This document shows positions 21,529-34,109 of a stretch of DNA of 64,000 nucleotides, piece after piece. Under the pieces are notes generated by a model. The model was not told where the DNA came from. It saw nothing but the letters and a program-made list of their open reading frames with translations, and ran no database searches. This stretch comes from Chrysoperla carnea (Eukaryota; Arthropoda; Insecta; Neuroptera; Chrysopidae). The stretch lies in the NCBI RefSeq assembly GCF_905475395.1, contig NC_058339.1, positions 72,754,520-72,818,519 of the forward strand. The letters run 5' to 3'. The translations under genes were made by a program, and so were the position numbers. Each line of letters opens with the position of its first letter. Positions within the stretch are counted from its first letter, which is position 1.

Positions 21529-24500
21529 TTACAATTCACGTAATACGTCATTTAATTTTCCCAAAAATATATTTGCATGTTTCGGTTCGAAAATTAAAGC
21601 TGGTCGTAAACGTATTGCTGTTTTACCGCAGCCACCTCCTTGAACACCTACGGCAAAAAAAAAATTGAAATTTCGATCACAACAATATTTTGTATTTTAA
21701 ATTTTACCTTTCTTTTTTAAATTCCTCAAAATTTTATCACGTGAATGTTCATCTTTAGCATCAAATGCTAAAAATGTGCCACGACCTCGAACTGAATTTA
21801 TTAATTGACCATGTTCTTTTTCTAAGGATCGTAAACCGTCGTATAATACTTTGCCAGTTTTTTCAACATTTGCCAATAAATTCTTTTCGGATATTACTTT
21901 TAATATACGTTCCAAAATTAATAATTTACCAGGATCACCCATCCATGTGTTGAAAATTTGATATGCAGATTTTACCCTGCAAAAAATCAGTAATAAATTT
22001 TAGAAAAAAATTAATAATCCACTCATCTTAGCCAAAAAAAGGGGTTTAACCTCGGAATCAAACAGAATAAGCTGAATATTTGTACAAAACTTTAATTTGA
22101 TAGACTCAAAAGTCACATAAGGTCACGTGTCAGCTTTCTTAGATATTTCAAGGTCAATTAAGGTCGCAAAAATCAATTTTTTGAGAATATCTCGTTTCCT
22201 TTCCCTTCATTCGTATTTATATTTATTATAAAAGTTGTAAAGGATAAAATTCTTTACAAATTTCGTCTGAAACCTTTTTGTATACTTTGATTCGTTTTTT
22301 AAAAAGAGCAGAAAAACGAAATGATATTTTGGGAGTACTTGTGAATGCTCGAATATTCTACGAGTACGAATTGATTGTTGCTGAAGCAAAATACCAGACT
22401 ATTTGCTACAGCAATTTTTTTGAAGCCATCTCCAATAAGAAAGGTTTACCACGCCGAAAACATCATACACAAGCAATGAGAGAAATTTATAAGTATACAG
22501 GGTGTCTTTTTTAATTTGACATAGCTTGAAACTCGAAAAATAAGTTTTATCGATAAAAATGCTTTAAACAAAAACTGTTGAGTGTGCAGTATAAGCGCAT
22601 ATCTTAATACGAAGACATATTAAACTTGATTTAGGTTTTCAAGCACGATGGAAAGCTCACAATACTCCATAACTGGCAATTTATACATGGACATTTTAAA
22701 TTATAAAGTTGTTTTTTATTAAAAAAGTAATATTTTTTATTCGAAACATTTTTCCGCAAACCGTACAATTTAGGCAAAAACGGACTGAAAAGTTTTACTA
22801 AAAAATGTTATTTCGTAGTTTCTGCGAAATCTAGGCACTCTTTGAAAAAAAATTTCCCAATAATAATCCAATTAAATTGGTTTGTTTTTCTATAAAGACC
22901 ATTTTTGATCAAATTGAATGAACAAACGCACAAAAAGCTAGATTTTTGCTATTAATTATTGTTATTGTGTAAATTATTCGGTTTACAAAAAAATGTTTGC
23001 GTATTTATAAAGAACAACTTTCTAATTTAACCTGAAAACTTAGATCGAATTCGATGCCGGTATAAGATATGTTTACCTTTGAAACTAATATTTTTTGTTT
23101 GAAGCATTTTCTTCTATTAAATTTATTTATCGAGTTTCAAGCATATGTCAACTTAAAAAACCACCCTGTATAGAATATCACGAAGTATAATAGGCTGAGG
23201 TTCACCAGTGCTCCATCTTCTGCGCTTCCTATTTGAAAACGTATAAAAAAGGTTTCGGACGATATTTTATACTAAGTGTAAATACGATTAAAACTTTTAT
23301 ACTAAATGTAAATACGATTGAAGGCAAAGGAAACGAGATATTCTCAAAAAACTGATTTTTGAAACTCGGAACGGTGTTGAATCAAAAATAATTGTAACCG
23401 TAGTTTTCCTTTAAGGCGACAGATACAATTTAAATTCCCAAAAAGCATGATCACAAAAAAAAAACTTCACGAGAATTCTCACTGGTAAGACTACTTACTT
23501 TGAATCTTGATTCTGATAAAATCCTCCAATTTGCATTTTTTTGCTAAACGTTACAAAATCTGGTGGCGATGGTAAATTAAAATGTTCATGACACCAAAAT
23601 TTCCCCGTTGGTCCACCACCCGTTTGTACTTCATCAATTAACAAAGCACAATTATGTTTTTTCGCAATTTGTTGTAAGTTTTGGAAAAATTCAGGCGAAG
23701 CTTCATTGTCACCACCCTCCGATTGAATTGGTTCAATTGTAATCCCTGCTACAGGCCGTCCTTTCTTCTTATATATTTCAATTAAATCTTCAACATGCGC
23801 CAAAGATTTTACGTCTTGTTTCTTGTTGTACGAAACATTATCCACCAATGGATACTTATATTGTGGAAACTGTGCAATTGGCCAATCAAGACTTGGTACA
23901 TCAATTTTATGAATTGCTTTGGAATGTGTTGTGGCTAATGCGCCTAAAGTACGACCATGAAATGCATTCGAAAATGAGAGAATACTTAAATTTGGAGCGC
24001 CAGGTGCTTGGTTTACTAGACATGTTTGTAATTCTTCGCTGGAGTAATTTGCATCACCTCGTTCTTTGTTTCGATACCAGATAAACATGTTTTTGTAAGC
24101 GTTTTCATTGGAGCATGATCCACACATCATTGTAGTCACACATTTCATCCCAGGCGGTGCAACCTGCCATCAAAAATGTATAAAATGGATTAAATAAAGT
24201 TCAAAACCCCGCGACGACTACCAAATCACGCTCTAGAAAATATAAAACAGGATAATGTTATCTAAAATTGTTAAGTATACCCTTGGTAGTATACTTAAAC
24301 GTCATTTCAGTTCAGGGACCACTAAGATTAAAAAGATATTCAGAGAACGAACCCCCAACTGTAATGATGATTCTACTTATAATAACAATTTCAGATGATA
24401 TTATCTTGTTTTATACTTTTTTGAGCGTGTATTGAACATGACGCCTTCTAGAGGACATAAAATCATGAACGAAAAAATTTTTTTAAGTATATATATGATA

Positions 24501-27500
24501 CGGTATTTATAATTAAAAATTTTCTTTTTCGTTTATGATTTTATGTCCTCTAGAAGGCGCTATATTCAATTTAATGAGACGTCACACATAGCCCATAACT
24601 AGCGGACGTTCAAGGTGCTTCAATGGTATCCAACGATATCACATTTGTTAAATTATGATTATAAGCAGTTTAGAAGTTATGAGGGAACAGATTATTTTAT
24701 TATAGGGCTATAACATACATATAGCCCTCACCGACATTGGGGTAAAAATTGAAGAAGTGATCCTTTTACAAATTTTTTAAATGGCATGATATTTTATCTA
24801 ACCCTTTGAAGATTCTTCTACTAGTATTTATCCTTTGAATCGGCTTCGATAAAGAAGAATACGAATTGAGGAATAGCAAAAGGATTTTGACATCAACGAA
24901 GTTTAAATTCCTTTAATTGCCTATTTTAGAAAACTCCGCAAAAATATTGTTATGTTCGAAACATCTTCATATTTATTATATTTTTTTTAAATATTTTCCT
25001 CCAGAATTTAAGAATAATAATTTTAAATTGTCTGCTACGATTCAAAACCTTTTTAAAATGACATAGAATGTAAAATTAAATTTTTGAATTGTTTTAAAAG
25101 GTAATATATGAGTTTTCACTGAACTATTGATAAATGATGAGCATTCTGGTGGCCTTAATTGGAACTGCTGAAAATGGGTCTACTTTTATAATTAGTACGA
25201 ATTATATTCGGCAGTTGGCGTGGTTTATCTAATTTGAATTTGAATATTTTTATTGGGCTTTAAAAATGGTTAGTACAAGTATTGCCATCTGGTAGTCTAA
25301 GTTGGAACTACTGAAAGGGGCTCAATTTTTTTTTAAATAAGTACTAATTATTATCGCCAGATAATAGTCCATTTCTAAACAACACTAAAACAGCTGATTT
25401 TCATAAAATTATCCAAGGAATCAATTCTTAAGCTTTTTTCAGACCATCTTACTTACTTTCAATAATACATCTTGTAATTTTTTTGGCCAATCAGCACCTG
25501 GAAATACACCCAAAGCAGGTCGATTTATTAATGATTTCTAAAATTAAAAAATATTATTAATCTCAAAGTTTAAAATGCACAAATTATGAATTATGTTATT
25601 TGAGAACTTACCACATTATGTGAATCCTGGAATATTGTTAATAATTCTGGATGATTATATCCTAAGGGAATTGAAGATATTTGTGTGAATACATCAAGTA
25701 ATTGATTTCCATCAACGTCCACTAAATAATTTCCAAATGATTTATCGTAATCTGCAAAGAGTTGAACGGATCCGCCTTGCTGAAATTAATAAATTAATGA
25801 TAATTTAAAAAATCTAAACATTTTTAACGAAATACATTTTCATAGGATACTCTATCTTTTATTTAGTTAGGCAATGTTTAATACATTTTTGTAATAAAAT
25901 TTGCGTTTACAATGATAAAGAATTTGTTTTTAAAATTAAAATTTTATTTTAATTAATTATTAATATGTCATCAGTTTAAAAACGTGTTACATTTAAAGTT
26001 TGACCTATTTTGTTAATTAAAATAAAATTTTCTTTATCTATTTCAAATTTGTATTGTTAAAGAAAGTTTTTTTCCTATTACATAATAATTTATTATTTTT
26101 AAGCATGCGTCGACATAATACACATGGATTACAATAACCTTGTTATTTATTTATTTAAGTTTAATCTACATAGTCAAATTGAGTTGCTTCGTTACAACGA
26201 CATCGGTTATAACGACATACTGGCTATAGCAACTAATTACTTTTATCCAAACAATTAAAAAATTGGTCAATTTAACATTTGGGCGAGTATTTTGATATAT
26301 CGTTGTTTTCCGAAACAAATTGCCTAGTTTACGATATTTTTAGAGCATTTTATTACATTTACGTCATACAATTTACCTAGTTTATTAGTTGACTTGTCAC
26401 CGAACCACTTTAACGGATTATTTTTATAGACCGTTTCCTTATTGTCTTAACCCGCTAAATGTGACGGTGAATCTTTCAAGTTCACGAAACAACACTGCAC
26501 AAACAACATGAAAATTATAGGGAAATTCTCCACAAGTTTCGCACAAACTCGTTGAGAAACTTGTTGGGATTAAAGTTGTCTTGCAACCTATTTTATTTAC
26601 ATTTCGAATGTGGAAGAATTGTTTGCTAGTTCAATTCAAGATTTGCTGGCCAGAGTCCGAGGGGCTCCGGTACACGGCATCGTCTAACCCTTTCGGTATC
26701 TACACCGCTAAATTAAATCCTATAAACTTTATTTTCAGTCTTATTATTTATACTTTGGACTTAACGTATAAATCGGTTATAGCGACCTAATTGCCATTGG
26801 AATTATTTAGCAAAAAAGACCAACATGTGTTCATATGTACATACTTTCACTTTAATACAAAAAAGTTAATATCGCTTTTAACGATTATCGGTTATAAGGA
26901 CCACAATAGAGAAGTTGCATTAATTTTTTTTGCCATGATTTTTTATATAAATGAAAGGATAATTCATCTAAAGTATATATAAGTAATTTTTTTAAAATTA
27001 TTTTTGATTAATTATTAATAAAAAATAATTATATTTTTGAATAAATAAAATGGTAGTGACATATTAACCTCCGTTGAGATTGTGAGCCATTTATTTTATC
27101 ATTTTTCCGTGCGATGGCGTTACGGGGGCGAGGTGTTGACGTCACTGCGATTTGAATTTATAGTTTAGAAAAACCATTTTTTAATTTTTCTTAATAATTT
27201 TTAGTAATCTTTCGAAAAAAAAACTAGAACATTCTCTATTGTTGTTCCCTTCAATGTCGCTATAAAATATTTCGACTGTATCTATAAACAAATAAATAAT
27301 GAAAACTTAAACAATCATTTAATAATCGTAATAAAAAATGTTTTTAATAATTTTGTTTATAAGTAATAAATAAATTTTGAATAGTGTTTGTATGCAAATG
27401 ATTGTTATTAAGTTAAGAATTAGGTACTTAGCAACCATTATATTTAAATCAATTTTGATTGAACAAATAAAAAAAAAAACAGCTCATGAGCAGCACAGCT

Positions 27501-30500
27501 CCACCACTAAGATCATATTTCTCTCTCTCATTAGATGCTTTATTTTTTAATTCTATTGAAATGGAATTTTTATCTTTTCATACTTTTGAATAAATGAAAT
27601 TTTATAATAGGGCTTTTTTTATATAAAAGGGCTGCATGGGGCCCCGGTAGTCAACGTTATGGGTCGTTCAAACCAAAATGGCACCTCTCGCTTGTTCGTT
27701 GCCATTTTGGCTAGAACGACCTATACTAAAATACGGCACTTTCTTAACTAACATTAAATTAATTCGCGGATAAATTCCTTTTGAGAATCCCTTCTCTCTC
27801 AAATAGCTGGAATCAATTGACACTTTTATAAGCCTAGTAAACTGTTAGAAACTAGTAGTGTGTTTATAAGTTTATAAAACGGGCTCGTAACGCATTCCCA
27901 CTCCTCTTCGCTGAGCTTCTTGAAATGAAATTGGACATAAGTGTAAATCAATTCTGAAAATTTTAGGCGAGGGGGGTGGCGATTATTTAAATAAATAAAT
28001 GACTTCAAAAGTAGGCATATTTAACATTGGTTTTATGGTAAAACGGTAAATGAATGATATGTTTTTATAGATTTCTTCAAAACTAGTCGATGAAATTAAA
28101 AAAACCTTAATAAATTATTGAAAAAAAAAAAAAAAAACACGTTGTGTCCGACTTATTAAGGATGTATGAGCACGGTAGTATGGGCACAAATTTAAAAAAA
28201 TATATTTTTTTAATTTTTTGATGATGAATTATGTTATAACTTGACAATATAAGATGAAAAGTAAGAATAAAATTTTTCAATATCTGGAGTATTTTTCAAA
28301 ATATCGAAAATTTTGTTTAATTATTTAACTTTCGATATTTCGAAAACCAAGGAAGATATCGAAAAATTTTATTTTTCGTCCACATTTATGAAGCTATAAC
28401 AAAATTCATCATCAAAGTTGAAAATAAGGTACAAATAATTTCAACCCTAAATCTAAAATTGCCTTGGTGATCGTTCTCCTTATAACTGTCTATATTTTTG
28501 AGAATAATAAATTGAAAAAAAATATTTGTTGTATAACTGTAACATGTTGTTAGCTTTTACTATCATAGTTGGTTCAAGGAAATTGATAATAAGCTTTAAT
28601 TTAAATAAATGTTATTTGAATAGGGATCTGGCTACTCCAAATTATATTGAATTATTCATTTAAAGTTAATCGGACGACAGTACACTACAAATTATTTAAA
28701 TTTAGATAGCGTCTAACCTCATCAGTAGGTACTAATCTGATTTATGTAATTGTTTAATTACTAAAATTAATGTAATCGTCTATTTTGACTCTGCCCGTCT
28801 TAGCGCACGAAAGTTTTGGTGAATTTTTTTATTGATTTTTAATTAAAATATTATTAATATAAAATATATATATGTACGAGATTTAATTAAAAACAAATAA
28901 TTGACTGAGTTAATTGTTGAAATACTTTGTATTGAAAGTGTTGAGTGTTGATTTATAAATTAGATGAGATTCAAAACCAAAACAATAATGGCGACTTTTC
29001 GAACGCCATTTATTTGCTTTTCGAAAATTTCCGAAATAAATGGCGCTATTGCTTTTGTGCTGATAATGGAATTTAAAAAAAAAATTTTATGTATCTATAC
29101 GTATATGTATTTGTACCCTCCCTAGCGGTCGCAATTTAAGATCGATTTAAATAAAATTTGGTATCAAGAAGGATTTTGGTATTTGAAAGGTCGAGAAAAT
29201 GAGAAAAATCGTTAATGAGAAAAATCGGCAGATAAACAAGGGGTGGGGGTTTGCTATGTACAAAATTTTGAATTTTTTATATAATATGTATACATTTTTG
29301 ATCAGTTTCAAGAAAAAAAGTACGCTTGTGATTTTTTCTCTAGATGCTTAGTTTTCGAAATAAAAATTCTTGAAAAATTAAAAATGCAGTATTCGATTTT
29401 TAGAAAAATATGTTATTTTTTCAATCTCCTGGGCTAAGCATTTTTTTTCATTTGCATGCCTCAATTTTTTCTCAACTTACTTGAAGACTGTTGAGTTCAT
29501 TCATAAGCTGTTGTGATTTTGGCCCTGGTATTTCTGTTTTCACTGATGGTTCCTTTGGTTCACTTTGGACAGCAGTTGATAATACTCGATTTTGTGCATC
29601 TAAAAACACAAAAAACAATAATTGAGTTGTAGCTGCTTTGGAACTCTTTTTACAAAAGAGAATTTGTTCGTTATGCTATTAAAAAAATACATCAAAATTT
29701 TTTGGGAGGAATTGCACAAACCTTTTACATTCGGATTGACTTGCAATTTCGTACACTTAATGACTGCTACTGTTTAAAGTTGTTAATCCTCAAAGAGATC
29801 AGTTTTTATGCAACTTTACGTATGATAAGGTAAATTTAACTTTACCTTCACTCACAGAAAAGTGTGCGTATATACGCCTCAAATTTTCAACCGTTAATTT
29901 ATAATATCTAGAAAAATTTTGCTAACAAAAGTGATAAATGCCTTCCTAACCACTAAATATATTTAGAATAGTTTTGTACCTTTCTAAGCTACGTTGTTGA
30001 GAAACCCAAATTTTTTTTGAGAAATTTCGAGCAATCTAAAATATTCTTAAAAACATTTCAACAAATTTTCTAAAAGATATTTCCATTTTCCCGGAGCATG
30101 TCAAATAATTTGGTATTGTTTCATTAGGCATTAGCTCATTCATAGAGGAAATCGAAAAAAATAGACCCGGAAAAAATAGACCGCAAAAATAGACCTAAAA
30201 TTTTATAGATTCGGAGTATTGTTGTAATTAGTTGAGTTGAGTTTGTCGACTATAATAGAGGTTTTGGTTGGGTTCTGAAATTTTTACAGAAATTTTTTTC
30301 AATCTATTCTTTCCGTGCCTATTTTTTCCTAAATTCTCAAAAGTTATGACAGTTTTTGTCTCTATTTAAATGTTTTACATTTGAAGGAAAAAATGTTTAA
30401 AAACAATTAAAAAAATTGACAAATATAATGTTAAAAAAATTTATATTAAATGGTCTTGTACCAAAAAAATTAGTGTATGCAAATAATTGATAAAACTTAA

Positions 30501-31413
30501 TGTTTTAAATTTTGAAGGTGGATTCTGTTAGAACTTGAGAAAATTAGACGAAAATTAAGAATAAAATGTTTCGATATTTACTATAGTTTTTAAAATATTG
30601 ATGCCTAAATATTTAAAGAAAATCACTCTATAACACACAAATGATATTCATTTCATCACTTTAAATGTATTTTATGGGAAAATGAGTACCGCTTATTATA
30701 ATTTTCTTTAAAGTAAAATATTTTTCATGCTTTTAACTAAGTTTTCCAAATTAATCTTAAGAAAATAAGCCTTGTTACATAATTAAGCATACACCTTTAA
30801 AAACACTTCAATGCAGGATTTATTTGCAGTTAAAAACGCAAACTTTAACAGCTCAAATCTATAAATTTAACACCGAAAGGGGTATCAAAAAATTTACCTG
30901 CTTAAAAAGGGCATTAATGAGAATGCTTATACACGATTTAAAGATGATCCTAATAAAACGTGATATTTTGGGAACGTCCTTAAGGCATTTAAATGAAACA
31001 TTTAAATGAAAAATTGTTTAAAAAAAATAAACAAAACAGTTTAGTAATTTAATGATTCTATGATAAAACATAATTTATATAAAAATAAATAGTTTTAATA
31101 AATTAGGTCAGATTTTTTTTTAAATTTGAGTTAGGTAGAATTTTCTGAATCGACTATATCGTTAATTTTAAAATTCATTACAACTCTTTTAGACGAACCA
31201 TCATAAAGAAACAATTTTACAAAAATAACTCTTGCATTTTTTGAAGAAATGTGCAAAGTGTAAATATACTAAATAACACGTTAAAAATAGTTTTTATGTT
31301 TTGAGAAAGAAAAAAATAAAGAATAAATTTTCTTTACCTTTCGTGTTAATTAAATTTCTTTTAATTATTGTTAATAACGTATTAGAAATCGCACGCTGTT
31401 TAATACTTATCAT
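21529..31413 (-). CDS. ABAT: 4-aminobutyrate aminotransferase, mitochondrial (complete, 7 exons)
   Basis: This PLP enzyme transfers the amino group of GABA to 2-oxoglutarate, giving succinate semialdehyde and glutamate, in the mitochondrial matrix. Exons from the start are 31413-31338, 29599-29481, 25779-25612, 25537-25457, 24163-23499, 21976-21708 and 21647-21529. They join in phase to 498 residues; vertebrate GABA-T has about 500. Residues 1-25 are basic and lack acidic residues, as expected of a targeting peptide. CGSCSNENA holds the two cysteines (about 162 and 165) that bind the inter-subunit [2Fe-2S] cluster in the mammalian enzyme. [11 protein letters not shown] has the cofactor Asp (about 325), and TFSKKM has the Schiff-base Lys (about 356). 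The protein ends [12 protein letters not shown]...VLREL. Intron 1 (1.7 kb) and intron 2 (3.7 kb) are repeat-rich. The gene lies divergent to flightless-I. Confidence 0.96.
22494..23172. repeat. fold-back MITE, 0.68 kb, in GABA-T intron 5
   Basis: Ends TATACAGGGTGTCTTTTTTA and TTAAAAAACCACCCTGTATA are imperfect inverted copies, followed inside by GCTTGAAACTCG against CGAGTTTCAAGC. Further copies are at 58973-59640 (right end missing) and 10569-10990 (shortened). All share GAATGAACAAACGCACA and a TCGAATTCG..GCCGGTATAAGAT block. Confidence 0.8.
24431..24570. repeat. near-perfect hairpin, 140 bp
   Basis: ATTGAACATGACGCCTTCTA at the left end returns inverted as TAGAAGGCGCTATATTCAAT at the right. 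GAGGACATAAAATCATGAAC pairs with GTTTATGATTTTATGTCCTC. The loop is about 50 AT-rich bases. It lies in GABA-T intron 4. Confidence 0.8.
25128..25385 (-). repeat. two inverted units of the 46150-type satellite
   Basis: Minus-strand copies of the roughly 135 bp unit carry AACTGCTGAAAA, TAGTACGAATTAT, GGCAGTTGGCG, TATTGCCATCTGGTAGTCTAA and GGAACTACTGAAA. They correspond to the array at 46150-46625 and the single unit at 52133-52295. Confidence 0.65.
25780..29480. other. GABA-T intron 2, 3.7 kb
   Basis: A stretch at about 26175-26910 has four direct copies of CGGTTATA[AG]CGAC-like motifs with an AT-rich filling; pogo-type elements can look like this, but no transposase is readable. A hairpin at 27658-27724 pairs ATGGGTCGTTC with GAACGACCTAT around a CCAAAATGGC/GCCATTTTGG pair. 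Another at about 28978-29060 repeats ATGGCG/CGCCAT. About 28895-28960 is the end of the repeat with TGACTGAGTTAATTGTTGAA. No exon is seen. Confidence 0.5.
29600..31337. other. GABA-T intron 1, 1.7 kb
   Basis: AT-rich, with no exon and no element I could pair with another copy in the window. Confidence 0.5.
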
Positions 31414-31501
31414 GTTTAATTAATTTTTTATAAAATACGTTCTTACTGATTCTGATTTAAATTAACAACTGTAATAAAAACTTGCTGTATGTACGGCAGC
31501 T

Positions 31502-31509
31502 CTTTTATA
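31502..31509 (-). promoter_or_regulatory. TATA-like box upstream of GABA-T
   Basis: On the minus strand TATAAAAG lies about 90 bases before the GABA-T start codon. An ACAGTT resembling an insect initiator follows about 35 bases after it. This is a sequence match only; no transcript evidence is available. Confidence 0.4.
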
Positions 31510-33766
31510 TTCATTCAGTTTTCATTCACAAATAGACTCACGCAGCATCAATATTGATTCAAATTGAATTCAATGCGCATGTTATTCCTTCAACAAATAA
31601 AAAAAAGTCTGCAAAAATATATTTATTTTTGCCTTTTTTTTAAAAATTTATTTTGTAATATTTCCTTGATGTATTTATGAGAGTTTGGAAAACAAAAACA
31701 ATGATCTCATTGTTTTGAATTAAAAACAAGTTTTTTATATTTTGTAAACAAACAAAAGTTATTAATATATTTCTGAATATAGGCAACTTACATTGCGTTT
31801 ATTTAATGTAACTTGCCTACACTAATTTGATAAAACTTTCAGTTTTTCAGACAAATCGGGTGTAGTAAAATTTATTCAAGCGACTTTAAATAAAATAAAA
31901 CAAGATGTGAGTAGAGTCTGGTGAGACCGTTGAGGCCCACACAAATGACTTCCCAGCAACTTCCCAGTATAATAAAAAATATAATAAAAAAGTTATAAAA
32001 AATTTAAAAAAAAAAACAAAACTCGACCGACTCACACCGACTTGACCGAATGTTATGAAATTCTTTTCGGATCATATTCCTGATAATATGCTTCGATCGG
32101 CCCCTCAACGAAGTCAATATCATTTTTTGTTCACACACACATACTTCTTCTCCAAATTGGTGCTATTGACGGACCCATTACAATAACTTCCTATACTGGA
32201 AAAGTAATAAATAAAATAAAAAAATTTATTCCATTAATCAATCAGCCTTCGATATTTTGTATTCCTTCAATAATCTTTACACATGATTATTCACGTGAAA
32301 CGACACGAAAAATTATGGCTAAAATGCTTGTTTTAAAAAATTTTTTTTTCGGGTTAGTGGAAGTTTGTTGGCTGTATATTTTAAAATTATTTTGGTTATT
32401 TTGGTTATATACAGGATGCCTGAAAAGCACGAACAGTGTCAAAATTGTAAAAAAAATGTCAGAAAAAATTTATTAATTTTGCATTTTTTATGATTTATTT
32501 TTTAATATTTCGTTGCTGTAATTATGAGAGTGAGGTTTTTATAACAAAAACAAGTAAAATCAAACAATCGACTGAGTTAATTGTTGAAATACTTTTATAT
32601 AATAATAAAAAATATAATATATAAGTTGTTTATTTTTTTATAAGGAACATTTCTTACATTTAAACTTTTCTTGTATCTCTAACAGTTTACAAGACCCAAT
32701 TGACTTATTGACCTATGTTGCTCAAAGCTTGAGAACGCTGTAAAAATTTTAACTTGATGTCTTTTTTCGTTTTTGAGTTATCGTGAAGACAGACGGACAG
32801 ACAACCGGAAATGAACTAATTCGGTGATGTTATAAACACCTATACCAAAATTTTGTTCATAACATCAATATATTTAAACGTTACAAACTTGGGACTAAAC
32901 TTAGTATACCTTGGTATATTTCATATACATTGTATAACAATCATCTCATTGTTTTGAATTAAAAACAAGTTTTTTATATTTTGTAAACAAGCAATTTATA
33001 TTTAAAAAAACAAAGTTTATTAATATATTTCTTAATATAGACAATTTACATTGCGTTTATTTAACGTAATTTGCCTACACTACTATGATAAAACAGCTTT
33101 GTGGAAAGTTTAATTAATAAAAGGAGAAGAAATTACAGTAATTAAACATAACTGCTAGAGCTGTAAAATTTAGTACGAAATTTGTAGATTTGAGCTGTTT
33201 GAGATTGTATTGTAGATTTTCATACACTCATTTTTTTTTTGGAAACGTCCCCATAAATACTTCGTTGTGCATATATACTTGGAGTACGCAAGTATGAAAT
33301 GTAAGTTGCCTAGAGTAAGTAAATACATAATTCCAGTTTTGTGAACAGTTAACAAAAGTTGGAAAACTTTTTAAATGAAAGCAATAATATGCGATATTGT
33401 TATGATTTGATTTAATTGATATTTTGATCAATTACGGTGACTACTGTTTTTCCAAAATGAAATGTCCTGACTTTTAAAGAAGTCAGTTTTCCCTGGCCAA
33501 ATTATTACATACAACTCAAACGGTTACCATAGAAAATTTTGAAATTACATCAAAATTTGTACAAACTTCAGGGAAAGTACGAAGTACCTCAAAATTTGGT
33601 GAAAAACTGACAAAAATTTACATGCATTTTTTTGCACTAATGCATGTAAATGCTGTAAATATTTGTCAGAAATAAAACTTGTTAACCTGATCAATTATAT
33701 TTCAATTTGGAATATATTTTTGAAAGAAATTTTGGAATCTTTAATAAAATAAAGGTAAATATTTAT

Positions 33767-33970
33767 ATGGATCAGTTCCGATTTAAATATCAACCGCTTA
33801 TTACAACAATCCAATATTTAAAAAAAAAATTAGCATATGAAGGCGTTTTCTTTGCACCGGGCATGTACCCTAGTTATTTAGTACGAAATGTCATCGCTTG
33901 GTGTTCGATGTCCCCCAAAAATATGCACGATTACGAGGTTATAATTATATTTATGTTTTGTAATGTGTAA
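33767..33970 (+). CDS. unrecognised short ORF, possibly an exon or gene fragment
   Basis: An ATG-led stretch of 67 codons ends in TAA 139 bases before the flightless-I start. The product has a coding-like composition: FRFKYQPL, then LAYEGVFFAPGMYPSYLVRN, then WCSMSPKNMHDYEV, followed by a hydrophobic tail. The last residues after DYEV read like intron sequence. A splice at the GAG|GTTATA junction (about 33938) is possible, but the donor is poor. I do not recognise a family. It could be a captured exon of another gene, a small gene, or chance. Confidence 0.3.
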   Translation: MDQFRFKYQPLITTIQYLKKKLAYEGVFFAPGMYPSYLVRNVIAWCSMSPKNMHDYEVIIIFMFCNV

Positions 33971-34109
33971 ATGGGTTACATTATTATTCAGTGTTATTTT
34001 TATGTAATCAAAAATAGTTTTTATAACTTTCTTCATATTTAAAATAAAAAAACCATTCTGTATTTTTATAATAATAAGTTAACAAGCATTAAAAGTTAAG
34101 TTTTAAATA

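Larger units (their letters stand above)
31414..34109. other. divergent intergenic region between GABA-T and flightless-I
   Basis: It holds the TATA-like box at 31502-31509 and a direct duplication of about 140-155 bases (about 31705-31845 and 32942-33097) sharing AAAAACAAGTTTTTTATATT and TTACATTGCGTTTATTTAA. Between the duplicates is a copy of the dispersed 34727-type repeat (about 32553-32940). One unrecognised ORF is at 33767-33970. No clear flightless-I promoter motif was seen. Confidence 0.6.

Noticed and set aside
22278-22514. 78-codon open frame in GABA-T intron 5
   Set aside because: It runs into the end of a MITE, has no family resemblance and is antisense to the gene.
26175-26910. 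pogo-like DNA transposon
   Set aside because: Several CGGTTATA-type motifs are present but in direct, not inverted, order, and no transposase residues can be read. Kept only as a remark in the intron entry.
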